64,000 nt of DNA, taken from the NCBI RefSeq assembly GCF_026625825.1, contig NZ_CP113065.1:1240001-1304000 (forward strand), in the 5' to 3' direction. Position 1 is the stretch's first letter, and each line of letters opens with the position of its first letter. Of the stretch, positions 55,017-64,000 are shown one piece after another. The DNA is from Pseudoxanthomonas sp. SL93 (lineage in GTDB: Bacteria; Pseudomonadota; Gammaproteobacteria; Xanthomonadales; Xanthomonadaceae). The notes below the pieces were generated by a model, which did no database searches, was not told where the DNA came from, and saw only the letters and a program-made list of their open reading frames with translations. Made by a program: the position numbers and the translations under genes.

Positions 55017-55577
55017 ATGAGCCGCCTCCGCATCTTCAACGAGACCGACCCCGCCACACCGGAATTCGCCAGTTACGATCCGGACTTCATCGCCACCGAA
55101 CTGAAGAAGATCGGGGTGACGTTCGAGCGTTGGCACGCCACCCAGCCGATCGAACCCGGTGCTTCACCGGACGAGGTGATGAACGCCTACCGTGCCGACA
55201 TCGACCGGCTGGTGGCCGAGCGCGGCTTCAAGACCGTCGACGTGGTCAGCATCGCGCCGGACAATCCGCAGCGCGAAGCGATGCGCGCGAAATTCCTGGA
55301 CGAGCACTACCACAAGGAAGACGAAGTGCGCTTCTTCGTCGCCGGCTCGGGCCTGTTCACGCTGCACGTGGACGACAAGGTGTACGAAGTCGAGTGCGTG
55401 AAGGACGACCTGATCGCCGTGCCCGACAGCACCCTGCACTGGTTCGACATGGGGCCGGAGCCGCACTTCGTTGCGATCCGCTTCTTCACCGAGCCGGACG
55501 GCTGGGTCGGCCACTTCACCGGCACCACGCTTGCGCAGCAGTTTCCGCGCTACGACGGCCTGACGCAGCCGAATTGA
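55017..55577 (+). CDS. mtnD: Acireductone dioxygenase
   Basis: The product is 186 residues from ATG 55017. The cupin metal site is [13 protein letters not shown] and a distal His in DSTLHWFD, giving the 3-His/1-Glu Fe or Ni site. With Fe it makes the 2-oxo precursor of methionine; with Ni it makes an off-pathway product. It follows mtnB by 94 bases. Confidence 0.94.
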   Translation: MSRLRIFNETDPATPEFASYDPDFIATELKKIGVTFERWHATQPIEPGASPDEVMNAYRADIDRLVAERGFKTVDVVSIAPDNPQREAMRAKFLDEHYHKEDEVRFFVAGSGLFTLHVDDKVYEVECVKDDLIAVPDSTLHWFDMGPEPHFVAIRFFTEPDGWVGHFTGTTLAQQFPRYDGLTQPN

Positions 55578-55625
55578 CATGGCGGGCGCCCTCTCGCGCC
55601 CCGCCCCAACGAACCCCTTTTGCCC

Positions 55626-56327
55626 ATGCCCGTTTCCGCCATCCTGACCGACATCGAAGGCACCACCAGCAGCATCTCGTTCGTCAAGGATGAGCTGTTC
55701 CCGTATGCGCGCCGCGCGCTGCCCGGCTTCGTTCGCGAGCACGGGCACGAGCCCGAGGTGCGCCGTTGGCTGGACATGGTGGCCACCGAGCACGGCAGCA
55801 TCTGCAGCGACGATGTCATCGTGGAGACCCTGCAGGGATGGATTGACCAGGACCGCAAGCACACCGCGCTGAAGGCGCTGCAGGGAATGATCTGGGAAGC
55901 GGGCTACCGCGAAGCGGACTTCACCGCCCACATCTATCCCGACGCGGCGCCGGCCCTGCGCGAGTGGCATGCCCGCGGCCTGCCGCTGTTCGTCTACTCG
56001 TCGGGCTCGGTGCCGGCGCAGAAGCTGTTCTTCGGCCACAGCGACGCCGGCGACCTCGCCCCGCTGTTCGCCGGCTGGTTCGACACCGAAGTCGGTGGCA
56101 AGCGCGATGCGGACAGCTACCGCCGCATCGCCGGGCAGACCGGCATCGCGCCTGAGCAGATCCTGTTCTTGTCGGACGTGGTGGAGGAACTTGATGCCGC
56201 GCGCGACGCCGGCATGTCCACGCGCCTGGTGGACCGGCTGCAGGACTATCCGGTGCCGCGCACCGGCGATGCTGCCCACGGCCATGCACGCGTGGCGACG
56301 TTCGCCGACGTCACGCTCGACACCTGA
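55626..56327 (+). CDS. mtnC: Enolase-phosphatase E1
   Basis: The product is 233 residues from ATG 55626 (TTG 55620 also in frame). The HAD motifs are [20 protein letters not shown] (nucleophile Asp11 region; DIEGT), [10 protein letters not shown] and [14 protein letters not shown]. It enolises and dephosphorylates 2,3-diketo-5-methylthiopentyl-1-phosphate ahead of MtnD. The other salvage genes (mtnA, mtnK/mtnN) are not in the window. Confidence 0.94.
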   Translation: MPVSAILTDIEGTTSSISFVKDELFPYARRALPGFVREHGHEPEVRRWLDMVATEHGSICSDDVIVETLQGWIDQDRKHTALKALQGMIWEAGYREADFTAHIYPDAAPALREWHARGLPLFVYSSGSVPAQKLFFGHSDAGDLAPLFAGWFDTEVGGKRDADSYRRIAGQTGIAPEQILFLSDVVEELDAARDAGMSTRLVDRLQDYPVPRTGDAAHGHARVATFADVTLDT

Positions 56328-56333
56328 TCCGCC

Positions 56334-57203
56334 GTGACGGCGCAACGCACGGCCACCTGGATCGGGCTGGCGGCCATCCTGCTGTGGTCCTCGCTCGCCG
56401 TCCTGACGACGGCAACCGAGGGCTTGCCGGCGTTCCAGGTACTGGCTATCGGCTTCGGCGTGGCGGCGCTCTTGGGGCTTGTCCGCACCGCACTGCAGGG
56501 ACGCCCCGGCTGGCAGGCATTGCGGCAACCCTGGCTTGCGTTCGCATTGACCACCGCCGCGCTGTTCGGCTACCACGCGCTCTACTTCATCGCGCTCAAG
56601 CGCGCGCCGGCGGTGGAAGCCAACCTGATCAACTATCTCTGGCCGTTGTTGATCGTGGTCTTCGCCGGCCTGCTCGCGGGCGTGGAGGTGCGTGGCGGCC
56701 AGTGGCTGGGCACCGTCCTGGGCCTGGTAGCGGCCGCGTTGCTGGTCACCCGCGGCGAAAGCATCGACATCCGGCCGGAATTCATGCCGGGCTATCTGGC
56801 GGCGCTGGGTGCCGCGTTGATCTGGGCGCTGTACTCGGTGCTCAACCGGCGCTTCGCTGATGTACCCAGCGCGGCGATCACCGTCGCCTGCGCGGGCGTG
56901 GCCGTGCTCGGCGGCGTGGCGCATGGATTGTTCGAAACAACCGTGGCCCCCACCGCGTCGCAGTGGGTGGTGTTGCTGATCATGGGCACCGGGCCGGTGG
57001 GTGCCGCGTTCTGGCTGTGGGATCACGGCACCAAGCGCGGCGACATCGCGCTGCTCGGCAGCCTGTCCTACCTGGCGCCTCTGCTGTCCACCCTGTTGCT
57101 GGTGGCATCGGGCCGCGCGCAGGCGCACTGGATCCAGGCCGTCGCGATTGCCTTGCTGCTGGCCGGCGCATGGCTCAGCGTGCGCACGCCGCGCGCCCGA
57201 TGA
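56334..57203 (+). CDS. EamA/DMT-family transporter
   Basis: The product is 289 residues with a GTG start 6 bases after mtnC. About ten membrane segments in two EamA repeats are seen, with ILLWSSLAVLTTATEGLPAF near the start and a second repeat from GYLAALGAALIWALYSVLNR. Such proteins often export amino acids or metabolites. Its position directly after the methionine-salvage genes suggests a related cargo, but this is inference. Confidence 0.85.
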   Translation: MTAQRTATWIGLAAILLWSSLAVLTTATEGLPAFQVLAIGFGVAALLGLVRTALQGRPGWQALRQPWLAFALTTAALFGYHALYFIALKRAPAVEANLINYLWPLLIVVFAGLLAGVEVRGGQWLGTVLGLVAAALLVTRGESIDIRPEFMPGYLAALGAALIWALYSVLNRRFADVPSAAITVACAGVAVLGGVAHGLFETTVAPTASQWVVLLIMGTGPVGAAFWLWDHGTKRGDIALLGSLSYLAPLLSTLLLVASGRAQAHWIQAVAIALLLAGAWLSVRTPRAR

Positions 57204-57335
57204 AAGCGATTCGCGTTTCCGCATGGCGGGAAACGAATCCCTAGACTACGCGCCACGCAGCCCGCCCGCCTCAGCGCCAGCAAGCCACGCGTTCCGCGCC
57301 AGCCCGCAATTTGCTAGCCAGCCCGGATCACCGCC

Positions 57336-57914
57336 TCACGTCGTGTGGATCTTCTCGCCACGCGCCAGCATGGCCACCAGCGTTTCGATCCGTGCCGCGC
57401 GTGTCTCCGGCTTGCGCGCGGTCTGCACGCGCCAGCACACGGCGTAACGGTTGGTCTTGTCGAGGGCTTCGAAGAAGCTGCGCGCCTTGCGGTTTTTCGC
57501 CAGCGCTTTTGCCAGTTCTTCCGGCACCTCCATCGAGGCGGCCCCACTGTACGCTGCCGCCCAACGCCCGTCGGCCTTCGCCGCCTCGACCTCGCGCAAG
57601 CCTGACGGCCGCAGGCGCCCGGCGGCCGCCAGCGCTTCGACCTTGGCGACATTGATCTTGGACCACAGGCTGCGGGGGCGGCGCGGCGTGAAGCGTTGCA
57701 GGAAGAACTGCGCATCGAGGCCCTTCTTCTGCCCATCGATCCAGCCATGGCACAGCGCCACGTCCAGCGCTTCGGCATACGTCACCGAGGCGATGCCGGC
57801 ATCCTTCTTGGCGATCTTCAGCCAGACGCCGGCAGCGGCCGTCGACGCCGCAAGCCACTGCTCCCATGCCTGCGGGGTCTTGAAATGCAGGACGGGAAGT
57901 TCAGGGGCCGGCAT
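57336..57914 (-). CDS. YdeI/OmpD-associated family protein
   Basis: The product is 192 residues: LHFKTPQAWEQWLAASTAAA, CHGWIDGQKKGLDAQFFLQRF and TPRRPRSLWSKINVAKVEAL. This is the YdeI (OmpdA) signature, cytoplasmic, of unknown activity. It converges on the EamA gene with a gap of about 130 bases. The next gene on the same strand begins 33 bases away, which may indicate one transcript from the cupin gene. Confidence 0.85.
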   Translation of the reverse strand: MPAPELPVLHFKTPQAWEQWLAASTAAAGVWLKIAKKDAGIASVTYAEALDVALCHGWIDGQKKGLDAQFFLQRFTPRRPRSLWSKINVAKVEALAAAGRLRPSGLREVEAAKADGRWAAAYSGAASMEVPEELAKALAKNRKARSFFEALDKTNRYAVCWRVQTARKPETRAARIETLVAMLARGEKIHTT

Positions 57915-57947
57915 GCGCTGATGATACCCAGCCCCGCACGGCGATGG

Positions 57948-58841
57948 TCAGCCGCGCGCAAGCCGGCGTGCCTGCCCCAGCACGCGACCCAGGCCATTCG
58001 CCATCGGCAGCATCTGCGCCTTCGCACGGTCCAGCAGCGGTGACGTGCCGACGGGGTCAGGCGACAGGCCCAGCGCGCCGCCCCACTTACGCCAGCGGTG
58101 GTTGAACCGCATCGCACTGGTCCAGCGGCGCGTTTCATCCGTCTGGAAGAAGAAGGACAGCGAGATGGAGACATCCTCGGACCCGTTCTTGACGTAATGG
58201 CCACTGATGTAGGGAATGTGCAACGCATCGCCCGGCATGAAGTCGAACTTGAGCGCATGCTGGTCCAGTTCGTCGCGCCAGAGCGACACGGAGCTTTCGC
58301 GATCCATGTAGGCCTCGCAGACGTCCTGGGCGACGATGTCATGGCGGAAGTTGGGGAACACCGCCACCTGCTTGCTGCCCCGGATCTGCATCAGCACGTT
58401 GGAATAGCGGTCGAAGTGGAACGGCGTGATGGCGTTGGGCGATGCGATGAACAGCCACATGCGCGGCTCGTAGATCGCGCGCGACTTGCCGCTTCCGCGC
58501 AGCAACGCGGTGACTTCGCTGCGCAGGTCCTCGTAGAGCCCGCGGAAGGCCGGATGGTCTTCCGGGTCGCGCACCGCGATGTAGGAGTTCGAGGTGCGGA
58601 TCGTCTCTATCGTCTCGCGCAGGCTCAGGCCGTTGCCATGTTCGATGTGCGCCCGGTCGAAATTGACCGTCAGGTCCGACAGTCCCTTGGAATACGCGAT
58701 GCGGTCGGCGGGCAGCTGCGGAAGGGATTCGGAGAGTCCTTCGATGCTCAGTGCAGGATGGCCGAGCAGCTGGTGCTTGAAAGTGAACGGCGCACGGTCG
58801 AACTGGCCTGCGGGCAGGCCCTCGGCAAAGCACTTGGACAT
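57948..58841 (-). CDS. JmjC-type cupin-like protein (possible 2OG-Fe(II) hydroxylase)
   Basis: The product is 297 residues from ATG 58841, with a strong GGGGGA 6 bases upstream. The cupin_8-like core has PFHFDRYSNVLMQIRG with the H-x-D iron ligands, and a later His in DALHIPYISGHYV. The N-terminus (SKCFAEGLPAGQFDRAPFTF) is typical of this group. A protein or amino acid hydroxylase is plausible; the target is unknown. Confidence 0.8.
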   Translation of the reverse strand: MSKCFAEGLPAGQFDRAPFTFKHQLLGHPALSIEGLSESLPQLPADRIAYSKGLSDLTVNFDRAHIEHGNGLSLRETIETIRTSNSYIAVRDPEDHPAFRGLYEDLRSEVTALLRGSGKSRAIYEPRMWLFIASPNAITPFHFDRYSNVLMQIRGSKQVAVFPNFRHDIVAQDVCEAYMDRESSVSLWRDELDQHALKFDFMPGDALHIPYISGHYVKNGSEDVSISLSFFFQTDETRRWTSAMRFNHRWRKWGGALGLSPDPVGTSPLLDRAKAQMLPMANGLGRVLGQARRLARG

Positions 58842-58961
58842 TGGTATTCCCCCTGTATTAACCAAGCAAACGCCGAAAGCACCTCGACCCGGACAGGCCG
58901 CCCGCCAGCCGTGCCCCGGCCACGTGGCGGGAACCCACGCCGGGAGAAGGCGGGTGCCGCC

Positions 58962-60536
58962 TCAGGGCGACTGCAGGCGGTATCGGGTAGACGCGGTGCG
59001 CTCGCCCAGCCAGGCATCGAAGGCGCGCACGTCGACGGTATGGTCCCCGTCGGCCAGGTCGGTCGGCAACGCGCCCCGCCACAGGTGCGGCGAGGGCTCG
59101 GCTTCGGGCGAGCGGTCGTAACCGCGCAGGCGGTCGGCCAGGTCGTCGCGCATGTTCTCGACCAGCAGCCTGGGGTCGGGCTGCTCGACCCGCTTCATCG
59201 GCTTCCATTCGCCACCATCGACGCGGTACTCGACCCTGGTCCGCGCGTCGCCCATATAGACGTTGGCGTAGACGCCCCATGCCGGATACGCGCCTTTCCT
59301 CAGCACCCTGGGGGCGTGCAGGCCGATGCCGGTGTCATCCTCCGCGCGTGCCGCTTGCCATGACAGCGCGTAGTCGCCGCCCGCCAGCACGCGCAGGCGG
59401 GCGTACCCGTTCGGCGTACCGTCGGCCATCATCGTGTCGGGAATGCCCTGGGCGTCCTTCACCCCCGACCAATAGGCACCGCAGGCGGCGCCGACGTTGT
59501 ATTCGTGCAGGGGCCGGATGCCGTGCCAGCCGGTGGTGGCGTCGTGGTGCCAGTGCCGTTGCGTGTGGGTGTGCCCGCTGAGCAGCAGCACATGCGGAAA
59601 TCCTTCCAGCAACGCGAACAGGCGCTCGCGGTCGGCCGCACGGAATCCGCGCGGCCCTGCTTCGAAGAACGGGATGTGCACGCCGATCACCAGCAACCGG
59701 TCCTTGCGTACGGTCGGCAGGTAGGCCTGCAGGAACGCGAACTGGTCCTCGCGCAAACCACCGAAGTACGCGGGCGTCTTGCCGGGCTGGTAGATCACGT
59801 CGTCCAGCCCGATGAACGTCACCGCTTCCTCTTCCCACGCGAACGTGTCCGGTCCCAGGTGATGGCGGAACGTGCGCAGCGAGTCCTCATCCCCGGCAGC
59901 ATCGAAGTCCAGATCGTGGTTGCCGGGAATGAACAGCCACGGCACCTGCAGGCTCATCGTCGTACGCAGGATCTGCGGATACAGCGACAGGTCGTCATTG
60001 GTCACATCGCCCAGGGTCAGACCCAGGGCGGCACCGTGTTTCCCGACGAGTGGCTGCACGATGTCGCGCCAATAGTAGTCAACGTCCTGCGCGGAGGACG
60101 TCTGGCTGTCGGCGAAGAGCAACACATCGAGCTCATCGTGCTTCGCCGCTGCTTGCGGCCGCAGACCGAAGTGCGTGCAATCGGGCTGGCGCTGCGGTAT
60201 GCCGCCGTACTTCAGCACAGGGCCCGCGTGGTACTGCAGATTGCGCCAGCGCGCCGGCAAGCCATCCGGAAGCACGACCAGGTCATAACCCGCCGGCTTG
60301 ATGATGAAGAGGGTGCGACCGTCCGCATACGGAAGGTTGTACTCGCCCTGCGCGTCGCTGACCGCGATGTCGATACCGTTGGACACCTTGATGCCCGGCA
60401 GGCCCGGTTCGCCCGCATCGCGGGTCGCGTTGCCGTTGCGATCCACATACACCTGGCCCCCGCTGCAGGGCGGCGGCAGCGCAAGGGCGGGGACCGCCGG
60501 CAACGCCAGGAGGAGAGCGATCAACGAAGCGCGCAT
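58962..60536 (-). CDS. Secreted calcineurin-like phosphoesterase (three-domain)
   Basis: The product is 524 residues from ATG 60536. A signal peptide (MRASLIALLLALPAVPALA) is followed by a SdrD/CNA-like N-terminal domain (VYVDRNGNATRDAGEPGLPG), a metallophosphatase core and a MetallophosC C-terminal domain. Metal motifs are FADSQTS (D-x-Q as in this subfamily), LGDVTNDD, PGNHDLDF and SGHTHTQRHW. It probably acts on a periplasmic phosphoester. The longer frame to 60617 runs into a REP and is rejected. Confidence 0.88.
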   Translation of the reverse strand: MRASLIALLLALPAVPALALPPPCSGGQVYVDRNGNATRDAGEPGLPGIKVSNGIDIAVSDAQGEYNLPYADGRTLFIIKPAGYDLVVLPDGLPARWRNLQYHAGPVLKYGGIPQRQPDCTHFGLRPQAAAKHDELDVLLFADSQTSSAQDVDYYWRDIVQPLVGKHGAALGLTLGDVTNDDLSLYPQILRTTMSLQVPWLFIPGNHDLDFDAAGDEDSLRTFRHHLGPDTFAWEEEAVTFIGLDDVIYQPGKTPAYFGGLREDQFAFLQAYLPTVRKDRLLVIGVHIPFFEAGPRGFRAADRERLFALLEGFPHVLLLSGHTHTQRHWHHDATTGWHGIRPLHEYNVGAACGAYWSGVKDAQGIPDTMMADGTPNGYARLRVLAGGDYALSWQAARAEDDTGIGLHAPRVLRKGAYPAWGVYANVYMGDARTRVEYRVDGGEWKPMKRVEQPDPRLLVENMRDDLADRLRGYDRSPEAEPSPHLWRGALPTDLADGDHTVDVRAFDAWLGERTASTRYRLQSP

Positions 60537-60588
60537 GGCGACTCCAGCCGGAAAGACCGGAGGATTATGGCGCAGCAGTATTGCCGTT

Positions 60589-60673
60589 GTGGGAGCGACG
60601 CAAGTCGCGACGGTCATCGGCGCGGGCGATGTCGTGATGTCTGCGGAAAAAGCTCACGACTTGCGTCGCTCCC
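60589..60673. repeat. REP doublet (GTGG-type) upstream of the phosphoesterase
   Basis: The arms GGGAGCGACGCAAGTCG (60591-60607) and its complement (60657-60673) are perfect for 17 bases, about 50 apart. The motif is a variant of the GTAGGAGCGACG family with GTGG at 60589. It lies in the gap between hisIE's 3' end and the phosphoesterase promoter region. Confidence 0.8.
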
Positions 60674-60724
60674 GCATCAGGCGGGCCACACCGAGTTCGC
60701 GGGAGCAGGCGTGCCCTGCGTGCC

Positions 60725-61351
60725 TTACGCAGCCGCGTGGCGTTGGCGCAGCACGGCGACGGCGTCCGCCAGCGACAGGCCACGTGCCCGCAGCAGGACG
60801 ATCAGGTGGTACAGGAGGTCGGCGCTCTCGCCCAGCAGCGCGTTTTCGTCCTGCGCTACGGCCGCCAGCGCGGTCTCGACACCCTCCTCGCCCACCTTCT
60901 GGGCGATACGACGTACGCCCTCCTCGAACAGCCGGGTGGTGTAGCTGCCTTGCGGACGCGCGCGCTCGCGCTCCGCCACCAGCACGTCCAGTTCCGAAAG
61001 AAACGCGGCGGGCGCCTGGGGAAAACAACTGGCCCGCTGCAGGTGGCAGGTTGGCCCGTGGGGACGGGCCAGCACCAGCAGGGTGTCGTCGTCGCAGTCC
61101 GACGTGAGCGACACGAGTTCCAGTACGTGGCCGGAGCTTTCGCCCTTGGTCCAGAGGCGCTGCTTGCTGCGGCTGTAGAAGGTCACGCGGCCCCCCGCCA
61201 GTGTTGCCTGCAATGCCTCGCGGTTCATGTAGCCCAGCATCAGCACGCGCAGATTGTCGGCGTCCTGCACGATGACGGGCAGCAGGCCATCGCCCTTGCC
61301 CCAGTCCAGCCGCGACGCATCGAAGGCCGCCGTCTCGGTTTCATTCGCCAC
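60725..61351 (-). CDS. hisI: Bifunctional phosphoribosyl-AMP cyclohydrolase / phosphoribosyl-ATP pyrophosphatase
   Basis: The product is 208 residues. The N-terminal HisI domain has [31 protein letters not shown] and [10 protein letters not shown] with the zinc Cys residues, and [13 protein letters not shown]. The C-terminal HisE domain (about 115-208) has [20 protein letters not shown] and [12 protein letters not shown]. It performs histidine steps 2 and 3. It is last in the operon, and hisF overlaps it by 11 bases. Confidence 0.95.
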   Translation of the reverse strand: MANETETAAFDASRLDWGKGDGLLPVIVQDADNLRVLMLGYMNREALQATLAGGRVTFYSRSKQRLWTKGESSGHVLELVSLTSDCDDDTLLVLARPHGPTCHLQRASCFPQAPAAFLSELDVLVAERERARPQGSYTTRLFEEGVRRIAQKVGEEGVETALAAVAQDENALLGESADLLYHLIVLLRARGLSLADAVAVLRQRHAAA

Positions 61352-62117
61352 GCCGCACCTCGATGCCCTGCCCTGCCAACATGGTCTTCAATGCCGGGAT
61401 CCCGACATGCCCGCTGTGGAACACGCTGGCCGCCAGCGCGCCATCCACGTCGGCCTGCCGGAACACCTCGGCAAAATGCTCCATCGCGCCAGCGCCGCCG
61501 GAGGCGACCAGCGGCACCGTGCAAAGCGCACGCACGGCCTGCAGCTGTGCGATGTCGTAGCCGCGCCGCACGCCGTCCTGGTCCATGCAGTTCAGCACGA
61601 TCTCGCCCGCGCCCAACTGCTGCGCCTGCACCACCCAGTCCAGCGTACGCAGACCGGCGCCCCGTGTCTTGGCCGGATCGCCGGTGTAACGGCGCACGCG
61701 CCACTCGCCGTCCGCCTCCAGGATGGAGTCCACGCCGACGACCACGCATTGCACACCGAAAGCCTCGGCAAGTTCGCCGATCAGGCCGGGCCGCTCCAGC
61801 GCGGGCGTGTTCACCGACACCTTGTCGGCACCGCTGTGCAGCACGCGACGCGCCGTCTCGACATCACGGATGCCGCCAGCCACGCAGAACGGAATGTCCA
61901 GCAGGCGCGAGACACGCTCGATCCAGGCATAGTCCACCGAACGTCCTTCGGGACTGGCGCTGATGTCGTAGAACACCAGTTCATCGGCCCCTTCGTCGCG
62001 GTAGCGCAGCGCCAGTTCGGCGATGTCCCCCATGTCCACGTGGTCGCGGAACTTCACGCCCTTGACCACGCGGCCTTCGCGCACGTCCAGGCAGGGAATG
62101 ATGCGGCGGCTCAACAT
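61341..62117 (-). CDS. hisF: Imidazole glycerol phosphate synthase, cyclase subunit HisF
   Basis: The product is 258 residues from ATG 62117. Its (beta/alpha)8 barrel has catalytic Asp in [15 protein letters not shown] and in [15 protein letters not shown]. It joins HisH to make imidazole glycerol phosphate and AICAR. It overlaps hisA by 7 bases. Confidence 0.95.
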   Translation of the reverse strand: MLSRRIIPCLDVREGRVVKGVKFRDHVDMGDIAELALRYRDEGADELVFYDISASPEGRSVDYAWIERVSRLLDIPFCVAGGIRDVETARRVLHSGADKVSVNTPALERPGLIGELAEAFGVQCVVVGVDSILEADGEWRVRRYTGDPAKTRGAGLRTLDWVVQAQQLGAGEIVLNCMDQDGVRRGYDIAQLQAVRALCTVPLVASGGAGAMEHFAEVFRQADVDGALAASVFHSGHVGIPALKTMLAGQGIEVRRGE

Positions 62118-62848
62118 GCCAGCGCCTCGGGGAGTTCGAACCTGCCCTCCAGCAAGGCCCGCCCGAGCACGATGCCGGCGCAGCCGGCGGCACGCGCGCC
62201 ACTGACATCGACGACCGCGCTGACGCCACCGGAGGCCTGCACCTCCAGCGATGGCACGGCCTGCCGCAGATGTGCGTACAGGTCCAGGTTCGGCCCGGTC
62301 AGCATGCCATCGCGGGCGATGTCGGTGCACAGCAGGTGGCGCAGCCCGCCCTCGGCGTAGCGCGATGCGAGTTCGTCCAGGGTTTCCGATGCGGTCTCCG
62401 TCCAGCCATGCACCGGGAGGCGCCAGGCGCCATCGTCGTCCCGGCGCGTGTCCAGCGCGACCGTGATGCGCTCGCTGCCGAATTCCCGCAGCCACGCCAG
62501 CACCGTTTCGGGCTGACGCACGGCCAGCGAGCCGACCACGACGCGCTGCGCGCCGGCATCCAGGATGCGCGCGACGTCCTCGCGTTGACGGACGCCTCCC
62601 CCAGTCTGCACCTTCAGTGACGTGTGTTGCGCAAGCTCACCCAGCAGCGGTGCGAGGGTGTAGCCGCCCGCACGCGCCGCATCCAGGTCCACAAGGTGCA
62701 GCCATTCCGCACCTTGTGAGGCATAGCGCACGGCGACATCGAGTGGCGTGCCTTCGTAGCGCGTTTCGCGGGCGTAATCGCCCTGTGCCAGACGGACCAC
62801 GCGGCCTTCGCGCACATCGATGGCGGGATAAATGGTGAATCCGTTCAT
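62111..62848 (-). CDS. hisA: ProFAR isomerase HisA
   Basis: The product is 245 residues from ATG 62848. It has [19 protein letters not shown] with the N-terminal catalytic Asp and [15 protein letters not shown] with the second. A barrel homologue of HisF. It overlaps hisH by 4 bases (ATGA) and hisF by 7. Confidence 0.95.
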   Translation of the reverse strand: MNGFTIYPAIDVREGRVVRLAQGDYARETRYEGTPLDVAVRYASQGAEWLHLVDLDAARAGGYTLAPLLGELAQHTSLKVQTGGGVRQREDVARILDAGAQRVVVGSLAVRQPETVLAWLREFGSERITVALDTRRDDDGAWRLPVHGWTETASETLDELASRYAEGGLRHLLCTDIARDGMLTGPNLDLYAHLRQAVPSLEVQASGGVSAVVDVSGARAAGCAGIVLGRALLEGRFELPEALAC

Positions 62849-63444
62849 TGCACACCGTATTTCAGGAAATTCTCCAGCAGGCGCGCGCCGACGTCGGCCG
62901 AGCGCTCGGGATGGAACTGCGCGCCGCCCACGTTGCCACGCTGCACGATCGCGGCGAAGGGCACGCCATGCTCGCTGGAGGCCACGCAATCGACCGTGAC
63001 CGGCGCGGCATAGCTGTGGACGAAGTAGGCATGGCGTCCATCGTCGACATCGCGGGTCAACACGCTTTCGCGTTGGCGCACGAGTGTGTTCCACCCCATG
63101 TGGGGCACGCGGATGCCGGGCGTGACGGGCAGTTTGGCCACGCGGCCCGGCACCAGGCCCAGGCAGGGCGTGTCGTCCTCTTCGGAATGTTCGAACAGCA
63201 GCTGCATGCCCACGCAGACACCCAGCAAGGGCTTCTCCAAGGTGCGCAGCACCTCGACCAGCGCCCATTCGCGCAGCCCACCCATCACCTGTGCCGCGGT
63301 GCTGACGCCGGGCAGGATCACCCGGTCCGCCGCGCGGATCGCGTCCGCATCGGTGGTCAGCTCGGGCTCCACGCCCAGGCGGTTGAGCGCATACCGCACC
63401 GAGCCCAGGTTGGCGCCGCCGGCATCGATCATGGCGACGCGCAT
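62845..63444 (-). CDS. hisH: Imidazole glycerol phosphate synthase, glutaminase subunit HisH
   Basis: The product is 199 residues of the class I glutamine amidotransferase fold. The nucleophile is in [11 protein letters not shown] and the His-x-Glu in GAQFHPERS. It feeds ammonia to HisF. Its ATG shares one base with the stop of hisB. Confidence 0.95.
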   Translation of the reverse strand: MRVAMIDAGGANLGSVRYALNRLGVEPELTTDADAIRAADRVILPGVSTAAQVMGGLREWALVEVLRTLEKPLLGVCVGMQLLFEHSEEDDTPCLGLVPGRVAKLPVTPGIRVPHMGWNTLVRQRESVLTRDVDDGRHAYFVHSYAAPVTVDCVASSEHGVPFAAIVQRGNVGGAQFHPERSADVGARLLENFLKYGVQ

Positions 63445-64000
63445 CAGAGCGCACCCTTGGTGGACGGCAGTTCCGCGCCCTCGCGCTTGACGGCCTGCCG
63501 CAAGGCACGCGCCAGCGCCTTGAACGAGGCTTCCACCTTGTGATGGTCGTTGTCGCCCTGCACGCTGAGGTTGAGGTTCAACCCGGAGGCATCGCAGAGC
63601 GAGCGGAAGAAATGCGGCACCAGTTCGGTCGGCAGATCACCGACGCGCTCGCGCCGGAAATCGCCGTTGAAGACGAAGTACGGGCGGCCACTGAAATCCA
63701 GCGCCGCGCTGGCCAGCGTCTCGTCCATCGGCAGCGTGAAGCCGTAGCGACCGATGCCGCGCTTGTCGCCCAGCGCCTCCTTCAGGGCCTGTCCCAACGC
63801 CAAGCCGGTGTCTTCCACCGTGTGGTGTTCGTCGATGTGCAGGTCGCCGTCCGCGCGCACGTCCAGCGCGAAGCCGCCGTGCTTGCCGATCTGCTCCAGC
63901 ATGTGGTCGAAGAACGGAAGACCGGTCTTCGCGACGGGCTCCGCGATGCGGTCGAGATCCACTTCCACGCGGATCCTGGTCTCCTTGGTATTGCGCTGGA
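63444..64000 (-). CDS. hisB: Imidazoleglycerol-phosphate dehydratase HisB (3' part, cut by the window edge)
   Basis: The visible 185 codons give the C-terminal dehydratase domain: [50 protein letters not shown] and [15 protein letters not shown], with the His/Asp/Glu metal clusters. The frame stays open to the window edge, upstream of the GTG at 63968 that could be mistaken for a start. In this group HisB is usually fused to an N-terminal HAD histidinol-phosphatase; whether that holds here lies outside the window. Confidence 0.9.
   Translation of the reverse strand, partial: QRNTKETRIRVEVDLDRIAEPVAKTGLPFFDHMLEQIGKHGGFALDVRADGDLHIDEHHTVEDTGLALGQALKEALGDKRGIGRYGFTLPMDETLASAALDFSGRPYFVFNGDFRRERVGDLPTELVPHFFRSLCDASGLNLNLSVQGDNDHHKVEASFKALARALRQAVKREGAELPSTKGAL

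Noticed and set aside
63444..63968. HisB starting at GTG 63968
   Set aside because: The HisB domain continues upstream in frame ([14 protein letters not shown]) to the window edge.

Overview
The window is high-GC (about two thirds G+C over most of its length) gammaproteobacterial chromosome, most likely from the Xanthomonadaceae/Lysobacteraceae (Pseudoxanthomonas, Xanthomonas, Stenotrophomonas or Lysobacter type). This rests on family-level gene content (fused IcmF, complete leucine-to-acetoacetate pathway, D2HGDH-SerA pair, hisBHAFI order, EfpL), on dispersed GTAG-headed REP hairpins like those described in Stenotrophomonas and Xanthomonas, and on codon usage. No rRNA or tRNA gene was seen, so the genus is inference.

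Layout. 1-10.4 kb: small housekeeping and accessory genes (DUF188 protein, DUF6122-like membrane protein, SGNH hydrolase, DHFR-like reductase, VOC protein), an unusual SPFH / zinc-ribbon / small-membrane-protein operon (3.9-6.6 kb), a periplasmic amidohydrolase, an SdpR-like ArsR regulator with a membrane partner, an epimerase and an AraC regulator. 10.4-14.8 kb: an unidentified secreted protein, a 42-bp tandem hairpin array, several REP hairpins, and a low-GC two-gene island encoding a partner protein and a P-loop ATPase with a C-terminal helix-hairpin-helix domain. This island is the best candidate for an undescribed system. 14.9-22.5 kb: a TonB-like membrane protein, the cobalamin enzyme IcmF (with a REP element read through inside its linker), a Sel1 / prolyl-4-hydroxylase protein, an alpha/beta hydrolase and a TetR regulator.

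22.8-45.6 kb: branched-chain amino acid and acyl-CoA catabolism in scattered blocks. Leucine dehydrogenase, isovaleryl-CoA dehydrogenase and a thiolase are followed by two Ala-rich lipoproteins and the carboxyltransferase subunit of methylcrotonyl-CoA carboxylase. A bactofilin, an HscC/J-protein chaperone set and feoAB then intervene before methylglutaconyl-CoA hydratase, the biotin subunit, HMG-CoA lyase, a PAS-GGDEF-EAL protein and an HSD10-like dehydrogenase. Together these give leucine to 4-methyl-2-oxopentanoate, then isovaleryl-CoA, 3-methylcrotonyl-CoA, 3-methylglutaconyl-CoA and HMG-CoA, ending in acetyl-CoA plus acetoacetate; only the branched-chain 2-oxoacid dehydrogenase is not in view. 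IcmF and the HSD10-like enzyme extend the set towards valine and isoleucine acyl-CoAs.

45.6-64 kb: DUF4105/DUF2388 pair, divergent D-2-hydroxyglutarate dehydrogenase and serA, a NUDIX hydrolase, two APC permeases, the methionine-salvage trio mtnB-mtnD-mtnC, a DMT exporter, a YdeI-like protein, a JmjC-type cupin, a secreted calcineurin-like phosphoesterase, and the end of the histidine operon (hisB-hisH-hisA-hisF-hisIE), cut by the right edge of the window.
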